Origin: Pelomonas nitida
Lineage (GTDB): Bacteria > Pseudomonadota > Gammaproteobacteria > Burkholderiales > Burkholderiaceae_C
Length of the DNA: 64,000 nt
Direction of reading: 5' to 3'
NCBI RefSeq assembly: GCF_043555975.1
Contig: NZ_JBIGIA010000020.1
Span: 28,015 to 92,014, forward strand
The notes beneath the pieces were generated by a model, which ran no database searches, had not been told where the DNA came from, and worked only from the letters and a program-made list of their open reading frames with translations. The stretch's first letter is position 1. Each line of letters starts with the position of its first letter. Position numbers and translations under genes: made by a program. This document shows positions 52,784 through 61,349 of the stretch, in pieces.

Positions 52784-53466
52784 GCGAGGAGCAGGGCTGA
52801 GATGTCGAGGCGGGCCGGCGCGTCGTGCAGGGCGCCGCCTTCGGGGAATCGGGGCAGGTGGCCGAGGCAAGGGGCCTTCAGGCCGGCCTGCAGCGCGGCC
52901 AGATTGTCGGCCACATGGGATTGATGGGTGTCGACCGTGTTGGCGACCCAGGCCGCCAGCGTCAGGCCGCGGGCGCGCACGGCCTCGGCCGTCAGCAGCG
53001 CATGGTTGATGCAGCCCAGCCGCAGGCCCACGACGAGGATGACGGGCAGGCCGAGTTCGACCGCCAGGTCGGCGGTGTCCCAGCTGCCGGCCAGCGGCAC
53101 GCGGAACCCGCCGACGCCCTCGATGAGGGCGATGTCGCCCTTGGCGGCCGTGGCGCGGATGGCGCCCAGCAGCGGCGCGGCGTCGATGGTGCGGCCTTCG
53201 AGCCGCGCGGCGATGTGCGGTGCGCAGGGCTCGCGGAACTGCAGCGGGCCCACTTCGGCGTCGGCGAGGCCGATGTTCTGCGCGGCCTGCAGCGTGGCCA
53301 CATCCTCGTTGACCCAGCGGCCCTCGACGAAGTCCTGGCCGGCGGCCAGCGCCTTGATCGCGGCGACGCGCAGGCCGCGCGCCGCGAGGGCACGGGTCAG
53401 CGCGGCCGTGACGAAGGTCTTGCCGATCTCGGTGTCGGTGCCGGTGATGAAGAAGCCTCGGCTCAT
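52780..53466 (-). CDS. bioD: Dethiobiotin synthetase
   Basis: 228 residues starting at the ATG at 53466. P-loop GTDTEIGKT at residues 8-16. EGVGGFRVPL and VILVVGLRLGCINHALLTAE follow as in E. coli BioD. The usual KPVASG segment is KALAAGQD here, with Pro replaced by Ala, a mild oddity at the substrate loop although Lys is kept. It closes the ureido ring of dethiobiotin using CO2 and ATP. It overlaps bioF and bioB by 4 bp each. Confidence 0.93.
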   Translation of the reverse strand: MSRGFFITGTDTEIGKTFVTAALTRALAARGLRVAAIKALAAGQDFVEGRWVNEDVATLQAAQNIGLADAEVGPLQFREPCAPHIAARLEGRTIDAAPLLGAIRATAAKGDIALIEGVGGFRVPLAGSWDTADLAVELGLPVILVVGLRLGCINHALLTAEAVRARGLTLAAWVANTVDTHQSHVADNLAALQAGLKAPCLGHLPRFPEGGALHDAPARLDISALLLA

Positions 53467-54677
53467 GCAGCTTGCTCCTGTGTGGCGGCGGCGCGGTCGA
53501 GCGCCGTCAGCAGTGCGTCGACATCGGCGGCGGTATGCGTGCCGCACAGCGTGATGCGCAGCCGCGCCGTGCCGGCGGCGACGGTGGGCGGGCGGATGCC
53601 GGGCACGCGCAGGCCGGCGGCCTCCAGCGCGGCGGCCAGGGCCATGACCTCGGCGTTGCCGCCGACGATCAGCGGCTGGATGGGCGTGGCGGCATCGGTC
53701 AGCGACCAGCCCAGGCGCGGGTGGCGGTCGATCAACGCCAGCAGCCCGTCGCGCAGCTGGGCCTGGCGGGCGACGAGGTTGGCGCGGCGCGTGGCGCCCA
53801 GCGGCCCTTCGATCAACGCGAAGCTGGTCAGCAGTGCGTGCTCGATGGCCGGCGGCGAGGCGGTGGAGAAGATGAAGTTGCGCGCCGCCTGCAGCAGGTA
53901 CTCGACGATGGTGGCGTGCGCCGCAACGAAGGCGCCGGCCAGCCCGGCGGCCTTGCCCAGCGTGCCGACGAGGATGAGCCGTTCGCTGCGCAGGCCGAAA
54001 TGTTCCAGCGTGCCACGGCCGCGCTCGCCCAGCACGCCGAAGCCGTGCGCGTCGTCCACCACCAGCCAGGCGTCGAACTCGTCGGCCAGCGCCAGCAGCT
54101 GCGGCAGCGGCGCGAGGTCGCCGTCCATGCTGAACACGGCATCCGTGACGATGAGCTTGACCTTGGCCGTGCTGGCGGCCAGCAGCGTGCGCAGCCCGGC
54201 CACGTCGGCATGGCCGTAGCGCGTGACGCGGGCCTTGGCCAGCCGCGCGGCGTCGATCAGCGACGCGTGGTTGAGCTGCTCCGAGAAGATCTCGGTGTGC
54301 TCGTCGCCCAACGCGGTGACCACGGCGAGGTTGGCCATGTAGCCGGTGCAGAAGCCGATGGCGCGGGCCTCGGGGATGTGCGGCGCGTACCAGCGGGCCA
54401 GCGTGTCGGCTACCGCCTCGTGCGCGGCGCTGTGGCCGCTGACCAGCGGCGACGCGCCGGAGCCGCCGCCCCAGCGGCGGGCGCCTTCGGCCAGCGCATC
54501 GGCCAGCGCCGGTTCGGCGGCCAGGCCCAGGTAGTCGTTGGAGCAGAACATCAGCAGCTCGCGGCCGTTGATGGTCTGGCGCGGCGCAGTGCCGGTGTCG
54601 GCGGTGCGCAGCTTGCGCGTGAGGCTCTGCGCCGAGATGGCGGCGAGCTTGGCGCTCAGGTGATCAAGCAAGGACAT
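53463..54677 (-). CDS. bioF: 8-amino-7-oxononanoate synthase
   Basis: 404 residues, a PLP enzyme of the alpha-oxoamine synthase family. FCSNDYLGLA opens the core, DDAHGFGVLGERGRG holds the PLP Asp/His, and the Schiff-base Lys is in VGTLGKAAGLAGAF. SFSMDGD-type sequence (DAVFSMDGDLAPL) precedes them. It joins pimeloyl thioester with alanine. It overlaps bioA by 14 bp and bioD by 4 bp in a tightly packed operon. Confidence 0.95.
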   Translation of the reverse strand: MSLLDHLSAKLAAISAQSLTRKLRTADTGTAPRQTINGRELLMFCSNDYLGLAAEPALADALAEGARRWGGGSGASPLVSGHSAAHEAVADTLARWYAPHIPEARAIGFCTGYMANLAVVTALGDEHTEIFSEQLNHASLIDAARLAKARVTRYGHADVAGLRTLLAASTAKVKLIVTDAVFSMDGDLAPLPQLLALADEFDAWLVVDDAHGFGVLGERGRGTLEHFGLRSERLILVGTLGKAAGLAGAFVAAHATIVEYLLQAARNFIFSTASPPAIEHALLTSFALIEGPLGATRRANLVARQAQLRDGLLALIDRHPRLGWSLTDAATPIQPLIVGGNAEVMALAAALEAAGLRVPGIRPPTVAAGTARLRITLCGTHTAADVDALLTALDRAAATQEQAA

Positions 54678-56028
54678 CGTTCAAGGTTTTCGACACGGCA
54701 TCGGCCAGGAAGGCCGCCGTCGCGTCGTCGATCAGGTAGGGGGGCATCAGGTAGACGGTGTTGCCGATCGGTCGGATCAGCAGCTCGTGTGCGCGGGCCT
54801 TCAGGTGGAAGGTCTCCGCGAAGCGCGGGGGGGCGTCGGCCACGTCGAAGGCCAGGATCATGCCGCGTTGGCGCAGGTGCGTCACGCGCGAGGCCAGGGG
54901 GGCGAAGGCGCGGGTCAACGCTGAAGCCTGGGCGCGGTTGTCGTCGAGCTGGCCGGCGTCGAAGCGGTCCAGCACGGCGTTGGCGGCGGCGCAGGCCAGT
55001 GGGTTGCCGGTGTAGGAGTGCGAATGCAGAAAGCCCCGCGTGACGTCCTGGCTCCAGAAGGCCTCGAACACGTCGTCCGTGGTGAGCACCAGCGACAGCG
55101 CCATCGTGCCGCCGGTGATGCCTTTGGACAGCAGCATGAAGTCGGGCCACTGGGACTGTGAGCCCCCACGCTCGGGGGTACCCAAGCTGCCCCCCGAGGG
55201 CGCGCGGCCAGCTTGGGGCGGCCCGGCGCTGGCCAGTGCTTGCTCCCAGGCGAAGAAGGTGCCGGTGCGGCCGCAGCCCACGGCGATCTCGTCGGCGATG
55301 AGGTGCACGCCGAACTCGCGCGTCAGCGCGCGCAGGCCGCGCAGGTACTCGGGCGAGTACATGACCATGCCCGCCGCGCCCTGGATCAGCGGCTCGACGA
55401 TGACGCAGGCGATCTGCGCATGCCGCTCGGCCAGCAGCGCGCGCATGGCGGCCAGCGCCTCGGCCTCGTTGGCGAGTCGCGCGTCGGGCGACATGACGAT
55501 GTGGGCGCGCATCAGCAGCGGGTCGTAGGCGTCGCGGAACACCTGCACGTCGGTCACGCTGAGCGCCCCGAGCGTCTCGCCGTGATAGCTGTTCTTGAGA
55601 CAGACGAACTCGCGCTTGGTCGTTTGGCCGCGGTTCTTCCACGCATGAAAGCTTTGCTTGAGCGCGATCTCCACGGCGCTGGCGCCGTCGCTGCCGAAGA
55701 ACATATGGCCCAGCGCGCCGCCGGTGCGGGCCGACAGCCGCTCCGCCAGCCGCACGGCGGGCTCGTGCGTGCAGCCGGCCAGCATGACGTGGGGCAGCGT
55801 GTCGAGCTGGGCCTTGATGGCGTCGTGCAGCGCGCGGTCGCTGTGGCCGAACAGGTTGACCCACCACGACGAATTGGCGTCGAAGTAGCGGCGGCCCTCG
55901 GTGTCGATGAGCCAGGGGCCGTCGCCACGGGCGATGGGCAGCGGGGGCACGTCGGCCAGGCGGGCCATCTGCGTGCAGGGGTGCCAGACGGCGGCGCGGC
56001 TGCGTTGGGCGAGGTCGGGAGCGGTCAT
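54664..56028 (-). CDS. bioA: Adenosylmethionine-8-amino-7-oxononanoate transaminase with inserted repeat
   Basis: 454 residues, about 25-30 longer than usual BioA. Class III aminotransferase features: HPCTQMARL near the start, SSWWVNLFGH, GSDGASAVEIALKQSFH, YHGETLGALSVT, LIADEIAVGCGRTGTFFAWE and the PLP Lys in LLSKGITGGTM. Residues 265-293 form an extra segment (starting LASAGPPQAGRAPSGGS) between AWEQA and WPDFM. This sits in a loop before the PLP Lys and derives from an 87-bp in-frame repeat. The frame is intact, so the enzyme may still work. Confidence 0.93.
   Translation of the reverse strand: MTAPDLAQRSRAAVWHPCTQMARLADVPPLPIARGDGPWLIDTEGRRYFDANSSWWVNLFGHSDRALHDAIKAQLDTLPHVMLAGCTHEPAVRLAERLSARTGGALGHMFFGSDGASAVEIALKQSFHAWKNRGQTTKREFVCLKNSYHGETLGALSVTDVQVFRDAYDPLLMRAHIVMSPDARLANEAEALAAMRALLAERHAQIACVIVEPLIQGAAGMVMYSPEYLRGLRALTREFGVHLIADEIAVGCGRTGTFFAWEQALASAGPPQAGRAPSGGSLGTPERGGSQSQWPDFMLLSKGITGGTMALSLVLTTDDVFEAFWSQDVTRGFLHSHSYTGNPLACAAANAVLDRFDAGQLDDNRAQASALTRAFAPLASRVTHLRQRGMILAFDVADAPPRFAETFHLKARAHELLIRPIGNTVYLMPPYLIDDATAAFLADAVSKTLNDVLA
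55150..55236 (-). repeat. Repeat element inserted in frame within bioA
   Basis: 87 bp, a multiple of three, with no match in normal BioA. It contains the 20-mer GCTTGGGGCGGCCCGGCGCT (55211-55230), identical to 34868-34887 and to the reverse complement of 14499-14518. It also contains a hairpin, CTCGGGGG with CCCCCGAG (55171-55178 and 55191-55198). Confidence 0.8.
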
Positions 56029-56041
56029 CGGACAGGCGGGG

Positions 56042-56542
56042 TCAGGGCAGGCGCGGCTTGAAATGCGGCACGGTGGCGTTGAACAGGGCGATGGCGGCGG
56101 CGCGGTCGGGGCCGCCGGCCATCATGAAGTGCAGCAGCTTGCGCGGCGTGGCGTAGCCCAGGTAGAGCGCCGTGCGCTCGCGGGGCAGCTCGGCCGCGAA
56201 CGACATCTCCAGCGCGGCGCCGCTGCGGTGGGGGCGGATCTGCTGCTGCAGTGTCTGCCAGGGGCCGAGGCCGTCGGTGGGCAAGGCCTGCAGGCGGTCG
56301 CGGATGACCTGCTCGGCCAGGGCCTGCAGGTCGTCCGCGCCGCTCGCGATGAAGTCCACCGACACGATGAGGGCCGCGTCGTCGTCGGGCGAGCGGAAGG
56401 CCACGGCGTTGTCCTGCTCGTGCGCGAGCGGCTGCCAGGGCGGTGGCAGGTTCAGTTCGAACTCCGAATAGACATAACCGAGCTGCTGCTCGGCGTCGGC
56501 CGGCGGCGGGGGTGTCAGCGAGACGGTGTAGCGGTAGCGCAT
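56042..56542 (-). CDS. DUF1795/DcrB-like protein
   Basis: 166 residues starting at the ATG at 56542, 5 bp after the hydratase gene and 13 bp before bioA. The order YSEFELNLPPPWQ, IVSVDFIASGADDLQALAEQ, RERTALYLGYATPRKLLHFM and AAAIALFNATVPHFKPRLP resembles the DUF1795/DcrB-type fold, a PsbP-like sheet. No signal peptide is evident. Its role is unknown. Location suggests it is simply co-transcribed with the leucine and biotin genes. Confidence 0.55.
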   Translation of the reverse strand: MRYRYTVSLTPPPPADAEQQLGYVYSEFELNLPPPWQPLAHEQDNAVAFRSPDDDAALIVSVDFIASGADDLQALAEQVIRDRLQALPTDGLGPWQTLQQQIRPHRSGAALEMSFAAELPRERTALYLGYATPRKLLHFMMAGGPDRAAAIALFNATVPHFKPRLP

Positions 56543-56547
56543 GGTTG

Positions 56548-57336
56548 TCAGTCGGGTAGCCAGCCCGGCTTGCGCTTGGCCAGGAAGCTCTGCACGCCGT
56601 CGCGTCCCTCGGCGCTGGCGCGGATGTCGGCGATGCGGCGGGCCGTGTCGTCGCGCAGTTCGGGCGTGACGGGCCGGCCGGCCACGTCCTTCACCAGCTG
56701 CTTGCAGGCGCGCACGGCAGCCGGGCCGTTCGTGGCGAGCGCGGCGACGAACTCGTCGACGCGGGCGTCCAGCGCCTCGGGCGCGACGACCTCGTGCACG
56801 AGACCCAGGCGCCGGGCCTCGTCCGCCGAGAAGCGCTCCGCCGTCAGGAAGTAGCGCCGCGAGGCCTGCTCGCCCAGGGCCTGGACGACGTAGGGGCCGA
56901 TGGTGGCCGGCAGCAGGCCCAGCTTCGCTTCCGACAGGCAGAAGCCCGCGGTGTCGGCGGCGACGACGATGTCGGCGCAGGCCACCAGGCCCACGCCGCC
57001 GGCATACGCATCGCCCTGCACACGGGCGATGACGGGCACCGGGCAGCTGTAGATCGCCCACAGCATGTCGGCCAGCCGCGTGGCGTCGGCATGGTTTTCG
57101 TCCCAGCTGTAGTGGGCAAAAGCCTTCATCCAGTTCAGGTCGGCCCCGGCGCAGAAGGCCTTGCCCTCGGCGGCCAGCACGATGGCGCGTAGCGTGGCGT
57201 CCTGGCCTAGCGCTGTGAAGGCCTCGGTGAGTTCGGTGATCAGTTCGGCGTTGAAGGCGTTGCGGACGTCGGGGCGGTTCAGCGTGACGCGGGCCAGCGT
57301 GCCGTGGCGGGTCAGCGTGAGATGCGGGTAGCTCAT
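56548..57336 (-). CDS. liuC: Methylglutaconyl-CoA hydratase (enoyl-CoA hydratase family)
   Basis: 262 residues starting at the ATG at 57336, overlapping the hydrolase stop by 4 bp. Crotonase fold: oxyanion hole segments FCAGADLNWMKAFAHYS and GDAYAGGVGLVACADIVVA, and the acidic catalytic region SEAKLGLLPATIGPYVV. The GADLNWM form is usual for methylglutaconyl-CoA hydratases. It converts 3-methylglutaconyl-CoA to HMG-CoA between the carboxylase and the lyase of leucine breakdown. The set of neighbours strongly supports this. Confidence 0.92.
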   Translation of the reverse strand: MSYPHLTLTRHGTLARVTLNRPDVRNAFNAELITELTEAFTALGQDATLRAIVLAAEGKAFCAGADLNWMKAFAHYSWDENHADATRLADMLWAIYSCPVPVIARVQGDAYAGGVGLVACADIVVAADTAGFCLSEAKLGLLPATIGPYVVQALGEQASRRYFLTAERFSADEARRLGLVHEVVAPEALDARVDEFVAALATNGPAAVRACKQLVKDVAGRPVTPELRDDTARRIADIRASAEGRDGVQSFLAKRKPGWLPD

Positions 57337-58547
57337 GGAGCGCTCCTCACGACGGCCTCGTCGACCGCGTGGACATGGCAGGTGGTGGCCGGCGTGCCGT
57401 TGGGCTCGGTGCGGATGTTGCGTTGGCAGAACGCCAGCGCGCGGGACAGCGTGTCGTCGCCCGACGCAAAACCCCAATGGCCGGCGCCGTCCAGCGCGTA
57501 GGCGCGCGGCAGCTTGGCCTCGAGGAACTTCTGGAAGCCGCTGCGTTGGCCGGCGGTGGCGCCGGCCGGCGCGCTGGCCTCGCCGTTCAAGGGCTGCAGC
57601 GGCGCCGGCTGGGCCAGCTGCCCCGGGGTGGTGAAGCCGAGCGGCGCCAGGAAGGCGTCGGCCAGCGGCTGCCACACGTCGTTGCCGGTCGTGAACAGCT
57701 TGTGGCCGTCCTCGCCATGGGCAGGCAGCAGCCGCAGCTCCACCGCGCCACCGCCTGCGGCATAGGCGTCGGCCCAGCGGCGCGCGTGGCGGGGGCCGAA
57801 GTAGCGGTCGTTCTCGGCGTAGATCCACAGCGTCGGCGTGGCCGGCTTCACGCTGGCGTTGGCCTCGCCATAGGCGCGGAACAGGCGGCGCAGCTGCTCC
57901 GTCTGGCAGGGCTCGCCGGGGTGTTCATCGGGGTTGCCGCCGTGGCCGCCGGCAAAGTTGATGGCGGCGATCTGGCCGGGCACGTGGGCCGACGTGGCCG
58001 CGACGGTGGCGATGCCGCCGACCGACACGCCCACCAGCACCGTGCGGCTCGCGTCGATGTCCGGCAGCCGGGCCATGAAGGCGCGCACGGTCAGGATCTG
58101 CTGCGCCGCCGCCTGCAGCGCCGCGCCGTAGCGGGGCTGGGTGCACGACACACTGGTTTCCGGGTCGCCCGCCTCGGCCAGCTCGCCATAGCCCAGGCGC
58201 AGCGGCACGGCCACGGCGAAGCCCTTGCGGACGAAATAGCGCGCGGCGGATTCGTAGCGCTGGCGCTTGTAGTCGGCGCGCTTCTCCGAGTTGCGGCCGT
58301 GGCTGATGATGACCAGCGGAAACGGGCCCGGCCCGACCGGGCGGAAAGTGGTGACGGGCAACTCGCCCTCGGCGAGCTTGCCGAACGAGTCCTCCACACG
58401 CGCCGGCACGCGCACGACGGCCTCGCGGATGTCGGCCTGCAGCCGCTCCGGCTCGGGGGCGGCGGCCGGCTGCGCGGTGAGCGTGCCGGGTGCCGCGCAC
58501 GCGGTGATGGCGGCGAGCAGCCAGGCCCGGGTGAACCGCCGCGTCAT
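57333..58547 (-). CDS. Exported alpha/beta-hydrolase (dienelactone-hydrolase-like)
   Basis: 404 residues starting at the ATG at 58547. A signal peptide with a possible lipid attachment Cys (AWLLAAITACAAPGTLTAQ) precedes an alpha/beta-hydrolase domain: PFPLVIISHGRNSEKRADYK, nucleophile elbow VGVSVGGIATVAA and INFAGGHGGNPDE. A C-terminal acid/His region follows (AENDRYFGPRHARRWADAY, DGAGHWGFASGDD). The substrate is unknown. It is sandwiched by 4-bp overlaps between GNAT and liuC, so it is expressed with leucine catabolism although it is not a known step of it. Confidence 0.75.
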   Translation of the reverse strand: MTRRFTRAWLLAAITACAAPGTLTAQPAAAPEPERLQADIREAVVRVPARVEDSFGKLAEGELPVTTFRPVGPGPFPLVIISHGRNSEKRADYKRQRYESAARYFVRKGFAVAVPLRLGYGELAEAGDPETSVSCTQPRYGAALQAAAQQILTVRAFMARLPDIDASRTVLVGVSVGGIATVAATSAHVPGQIAAINFAGGHGGNPDEHPGEPCQTEQLRRLFRAYGEANASVKPATPTLWIYAENDRYFGPRHARRWADAYAAGGGAVELRLLPAHGEDGHKLFTTGNDVWQPLADAFLAPLGFTTPGQLAQPAPLQPLNGEASAPAGATAGQRSGFQKFLEAKLPRAYALDGAGHWGFASGDDTLSRALAFCQRNIRTEPNGTPATTCHVHAVDEAVVRSAP

Positions 58548-59074
58548 GCGGCCGCCTTCGCCGCGAGAAGCTTGACCATCAGCACGCTGGCGTAGGTTTT
58601 GCCGGCCCATTGCACGTCGCCGACCTGCACATAGCCGCGCCGGGCGTAGCGGCGCAGCAGGTGCTCGGCCGGCCGCGCCGTGTCGAGCGCGATCTGCGCA
58701 TAGCCCTGTGCGGCAGCCCAGGCCTCGGCGGCGTCCATGAGCCGCTCGCCCAGATGCTGGCCGCGCTGGCTCGGGTGCACGGCCAGCTGGGCCAGGATGG
58801 CCGTGTCGGGCTGCGTGTAGCAGGCGGGCACCGGGTCGCCCAGGTACTGGCCGTCGGCCGGCTTGGGCGGGCAGACGGTCACGGTGCCGACGAGCTGCCC
58901 GTCGAGGTCGGCCACGAAGGCCTGGCCGTGGGCCACGCGCTCGCGGGTGACCGCCACGCTCTGGTTCACGGCGGTGAAGTTCCAGCCCTGGGCGGCCAGC
59001 GAGGCGTAGGCCGCGTGCAGCAGTGCGGTCAGGGCTTCCAGCGAATCGCTGGCGTGAAGCTGTCGAATGTTCAT
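58544..59074 (-). CDS. GNAT-family N-acetyltransferase
   Basis: 176 residues starting at the ATG at 59074. The acetyl-CoA site reads AILAQLAVHPSQRGQHLGER (motif A, QRGQHLGE), with later strands GYAQIALDTARPAEHLLRRY. The beginning (MNIRQLHASDSLEALTALLH) is a usual GNAT opening. The substrate cannot be told. It shares one base with the mccB stop and overlaps the hydrolase gene by 4 bp. Acetyltransferases recur in liu clusters of Burkholderiales, but no defined role is known to me. Confidence 0.8.
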   Translation of the reverse strand: MNIRQLHASDSLEALTALLHAAYASLAAQGWNFTAVNQSVAVTRERVAHGQAFVADLDGQLVGTVTVCPPKPADGQYLGDPVPACYTQPDTAILAQLAVHPSQRGQHLGERLMDAAEAWAAAQGYAQIALDTARPAEHLLRRYARRGYVQVGDVQWAGKTYASVLMVKLLAAKAAA

Positions 59075-60681
59075 CACATGCGGAACACGCCGAACTTGGT
59101 GTCGGGGATGGGCGCGTTCAGCGATGCGCTCAGTCCCAGCGCCAGCACGCGGCGCGTGTCGGCGGGGTCGATGACGCCGTCGTCCCACAGCCGGGCCGAT
59201 GCGTAATAGGGGTGTCCCTGGTCTTCGTACTGCTGGCGGATGGGCGCCTTGAAGGCGTCCTCCTCCTCGGCGCTCCACTGCCCGCCCTTGGCCTCGACGG
59301 CGTCGCGGCGGAGGGTGGAGAGCACGCTGGCCGCCTGCTCGCCGCCCATCACGGAGATGCGCGCGTTGGGCCACATCCACAGGAAGCGCGGCGAGTAGGC
59401 GCGGCCGCACATGCCGTAGTTCCCGGCGCCGAACGAGCCGCCGATGATGACGGTGAACTTGGGCACCTGCGCGCAGGCCACGGCCGTCACCATCTTGGCG
59501 CCGGCGCGCGCAATGCCTTCGTTCTCGTACTTGCGGCCCACCATGAAGCCGGTGATGTTCTGCAGGAACACCAGCGGGATCTTGCGCTGGCAGCACAGCT
59601 CGATGAAATGGGCGCCCTTGTTCGCGCTTTCGGCGAACAGGATGCCGTTGTTGGCGACGATGCCCACCGGCATGCCCTCGAGGTGGGCGAAGCCGCACAC
59701 CAGCGTCGTGCCGTAGCGGGCCTTGAACTCGTCGAACTCGCTGCCGTCGACGAGGCGGGCGATGACCTCGCGCACGTCGAAGGGCTTGCGCGTGTCGGTG
59801 GGAATCACGCCGTGCAGCTCGGCGGGGTCGTGGAGGGGCGGGAGCGACTCGCGGGTGGCCAGCGGGTTGGCCTTGCGCCAGTTCAGCCGCGCGACGGACT
59901 GGCGGGCGATGGCCAGCGCATGGGTGTCGTTGTTGGCCAGGTGGTCGGCCACGCCGGAGAGCCGCGTGTGCACGTCGCCGCCGCCCAGGTCTTCGGCGGT
60001 GACGACCTCGCCCGTGGCGGCCTTCACCAGCGGCGGGCCGCCCAGGAAGATGGTGCCCTGGTTCTTGACGATGATGGTCTCGTCGCTCATGGCCGGCACA
60101 TAGGCGCCGCCGGCCGTGCACGAGCCCATGACGACGGCGATCTGCGGGATGCCGTCGGCGCTGAGGTTGGCCTGGTTGAAGAAGATGCGGCCGAAGTGGT
60201 CGCGGTCGGGGAAGACCTCGTCCTGGTTGGGCAGGTTGGCGCCGCCGCTGTCCACGAGATAAATGCAGGGCAGGCGGTTCTGCGCGGCGATCTCCTGCGC
60301 GCGCAGGTGCTTCTTGACGGTGATGGGGTAGTAGGTGCCGCCCTTGACGGTGGCGTCGTTGCAGACGATGACGCACTCCACACCCGACACGCGGCCGATG
60401 CCGGCCACCACGCCGCCGCCCGGGGCGGCGTTGTCGTACAGGTTCAGCCCGGCCAGCGGCGCGATCTCCAGGAAGGGCGTGCCCGGGTCCAGCAGCAGCT
60501 CGACGCGCTCGCGCGGCAGCAGCTTGCCGCGCGCGGTGTGCTTGGCGCGGGCGGCCTCGCCGCCGCCCTGCGCGATCTGCGCGAGCCGCGCGTTCAGGTC
60601 ATCGACGAGCGCACGCATCGCGTCGGCATGGGCCTTGAAATCGGCCGCGCGTGGGTTGAGCTGGGTGGTCAAAACCGGCAT
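59074..60681 (-). CDS. mccB: Methylcrotonyl-CoA carboxylase carboxyltransferase beta subunit
   Basis: 535 residues with a GAGGAGAC ribosome site. Carboxyltransferase layout with the N-terminal acyl-CoA site (FLEIAPLAGLNLYD, GVECVIVCNDATVKGGTYYP) and the C-terminal carboxybiotin site (GSFGAGNYGMCGRAYSPRFL, ANARISVMGGEQAASVL-type sequence). The TVKGGTYYP stretch is characteristic of MCC beta, distinguishing it from the propionyl-CoA subunit. It transfers CO2 from biotin on MccA to 3-methylcrotonyl-CoA. It is the first gene of the array; isovaleryl-CoA dehydrogenase is not in the window. Confidence 0.95.
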   Translation of the reverse strand: MPVLTTQLNPRAADFKAHADAMRALVDDLNARLAQIAQGGGEAARAKHTARGKLLPRERVELLLDPGTPFLEIAPLAGLNLYDNAAPGGGVVAGIGRVSGVECVIVCNDATVKGGTYYPITVKKHLRAQEIAAQNRLPCIYLVDSGGANLPNQDEVFPDRDHFGRIFFNQANLSADGIPQIAVVMGSCTAGGAYVPAMSDETIIVKNQGTIFLGGPPLVKAATGEVVTAEDLGGGDVHTRLSGVADHLANNDTHALAIARQSVARLNWRKANPLATRESLPPLHDPAELHGVIPTDTRKPFDVREVIARLVDGSEFDEFKARYGTTLVCGFAHLEGMPVGIVANNGILFAESANKGAHFIELCCQRKIPLVFLQNITGFMVGRKYENEGIARAGAKMVTAVACAQVPKFTVIIGGSFGAGNYGMCGRAYSPRFLWMWPNARISVMGGEQAASVLSTLRRDAVEAKGGQWSAEEEDAFKAPIRQQYEDQGHPYYASARLWDDGVIDPADTRRVLALGLSASLNAPIPDTKFGVFRM

Positions 60682-60883
60682 GGGGTCTCCTCGGGTCTTG
60701 TCATCGGGCCGTTGGCGCTTGTGGCGCCGCCGGCCTCATTTGTTGAGTAGCTCGCGGCATTCTCGGGCATGGCGGCGGCGGGCCTCGCCGCGGCGGGAGG
60801 GTAGGGGGCGGGCAATGCCTGACTGTTGTACGGGGTCTGGCCATCTGGCTAGAGTCGCGGCCTTCCACACCCGGAGGCCCCCG

Positions 60884-61339
60884 ATGATCAACCTGACCGT
60901 GAACGGTCGCGCCGTCGCGCTCGACGCCGACCCCGATATGCCGCTGCTTTGGGCGGTCCGAGAAGAACTGCAGCTCACCGGTGCCAAGTTCGGTTGTGGC
61001 GCCGCCCAGTGCGGCGCCTGCACCATGCATGTGGCGGGCAGCCCCGTGCGCGCCTGCCTGACGCCGATTTCGTCGGTGCAGGGCCCGGTCACCACCATCG
61101 AAGGCGTGGCGGGCGACAAGGTCGGCCAGGCCGTGCAGGCGGCCTGGGTCGCGCATGACGTGGCGCAGTGCGGCTACTGTCAGAGCGGCCAGGTCATGAG
61201 CGCCGTGGCCTTGCTCAAGAGCAACAAGAAGCCCACCGACGCGCAGATCGACGAAGCCATGGCCGGCAACATCTGCCGCTGCGGCACCTACACCCGCATC
61301 CGGGCCGCCATCCATGCGGCCGCGGCGCAGCTCGCTTGA
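60884..61339 (+). CDS. iorA: Isoquinoline 1-oxidoreductase alpha-like [2Fe-2S] subunit
   Basis: 151 residues from the ATG at 60884, with GGAGG upstream. The plant-type cluster is FGCGAAQCGACTM plus a later Cys, and the second helical cluster is QCGYCQSGQVMSA plus ICRCGTYTRI. This is the small iron-sulfur subunit of two-subunit molybdenum hydroxylases such as isoquinoline 1-oxidoreductase and some aldehyde oxidoreductases. It passes electrons from the Mo centre. The large subunit follows 10 bp downstream. Confidence 0.9.
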   Translation: MINLTVNGRAVALDADPDMPLLWAVREELQLTGAKFGCGAAQCGACTMHVAGSPVRACLTPISSVQGPVTTIEGVAGDKVGQAVQAAWVAHDVAQCGYCQSGQVMSAVALLKSNKKPTDAQIDEAMAGNICRCGTYTRIRAAIHAAAAQLA

Positions 61340-61349
61340 GGAGCCCGAC

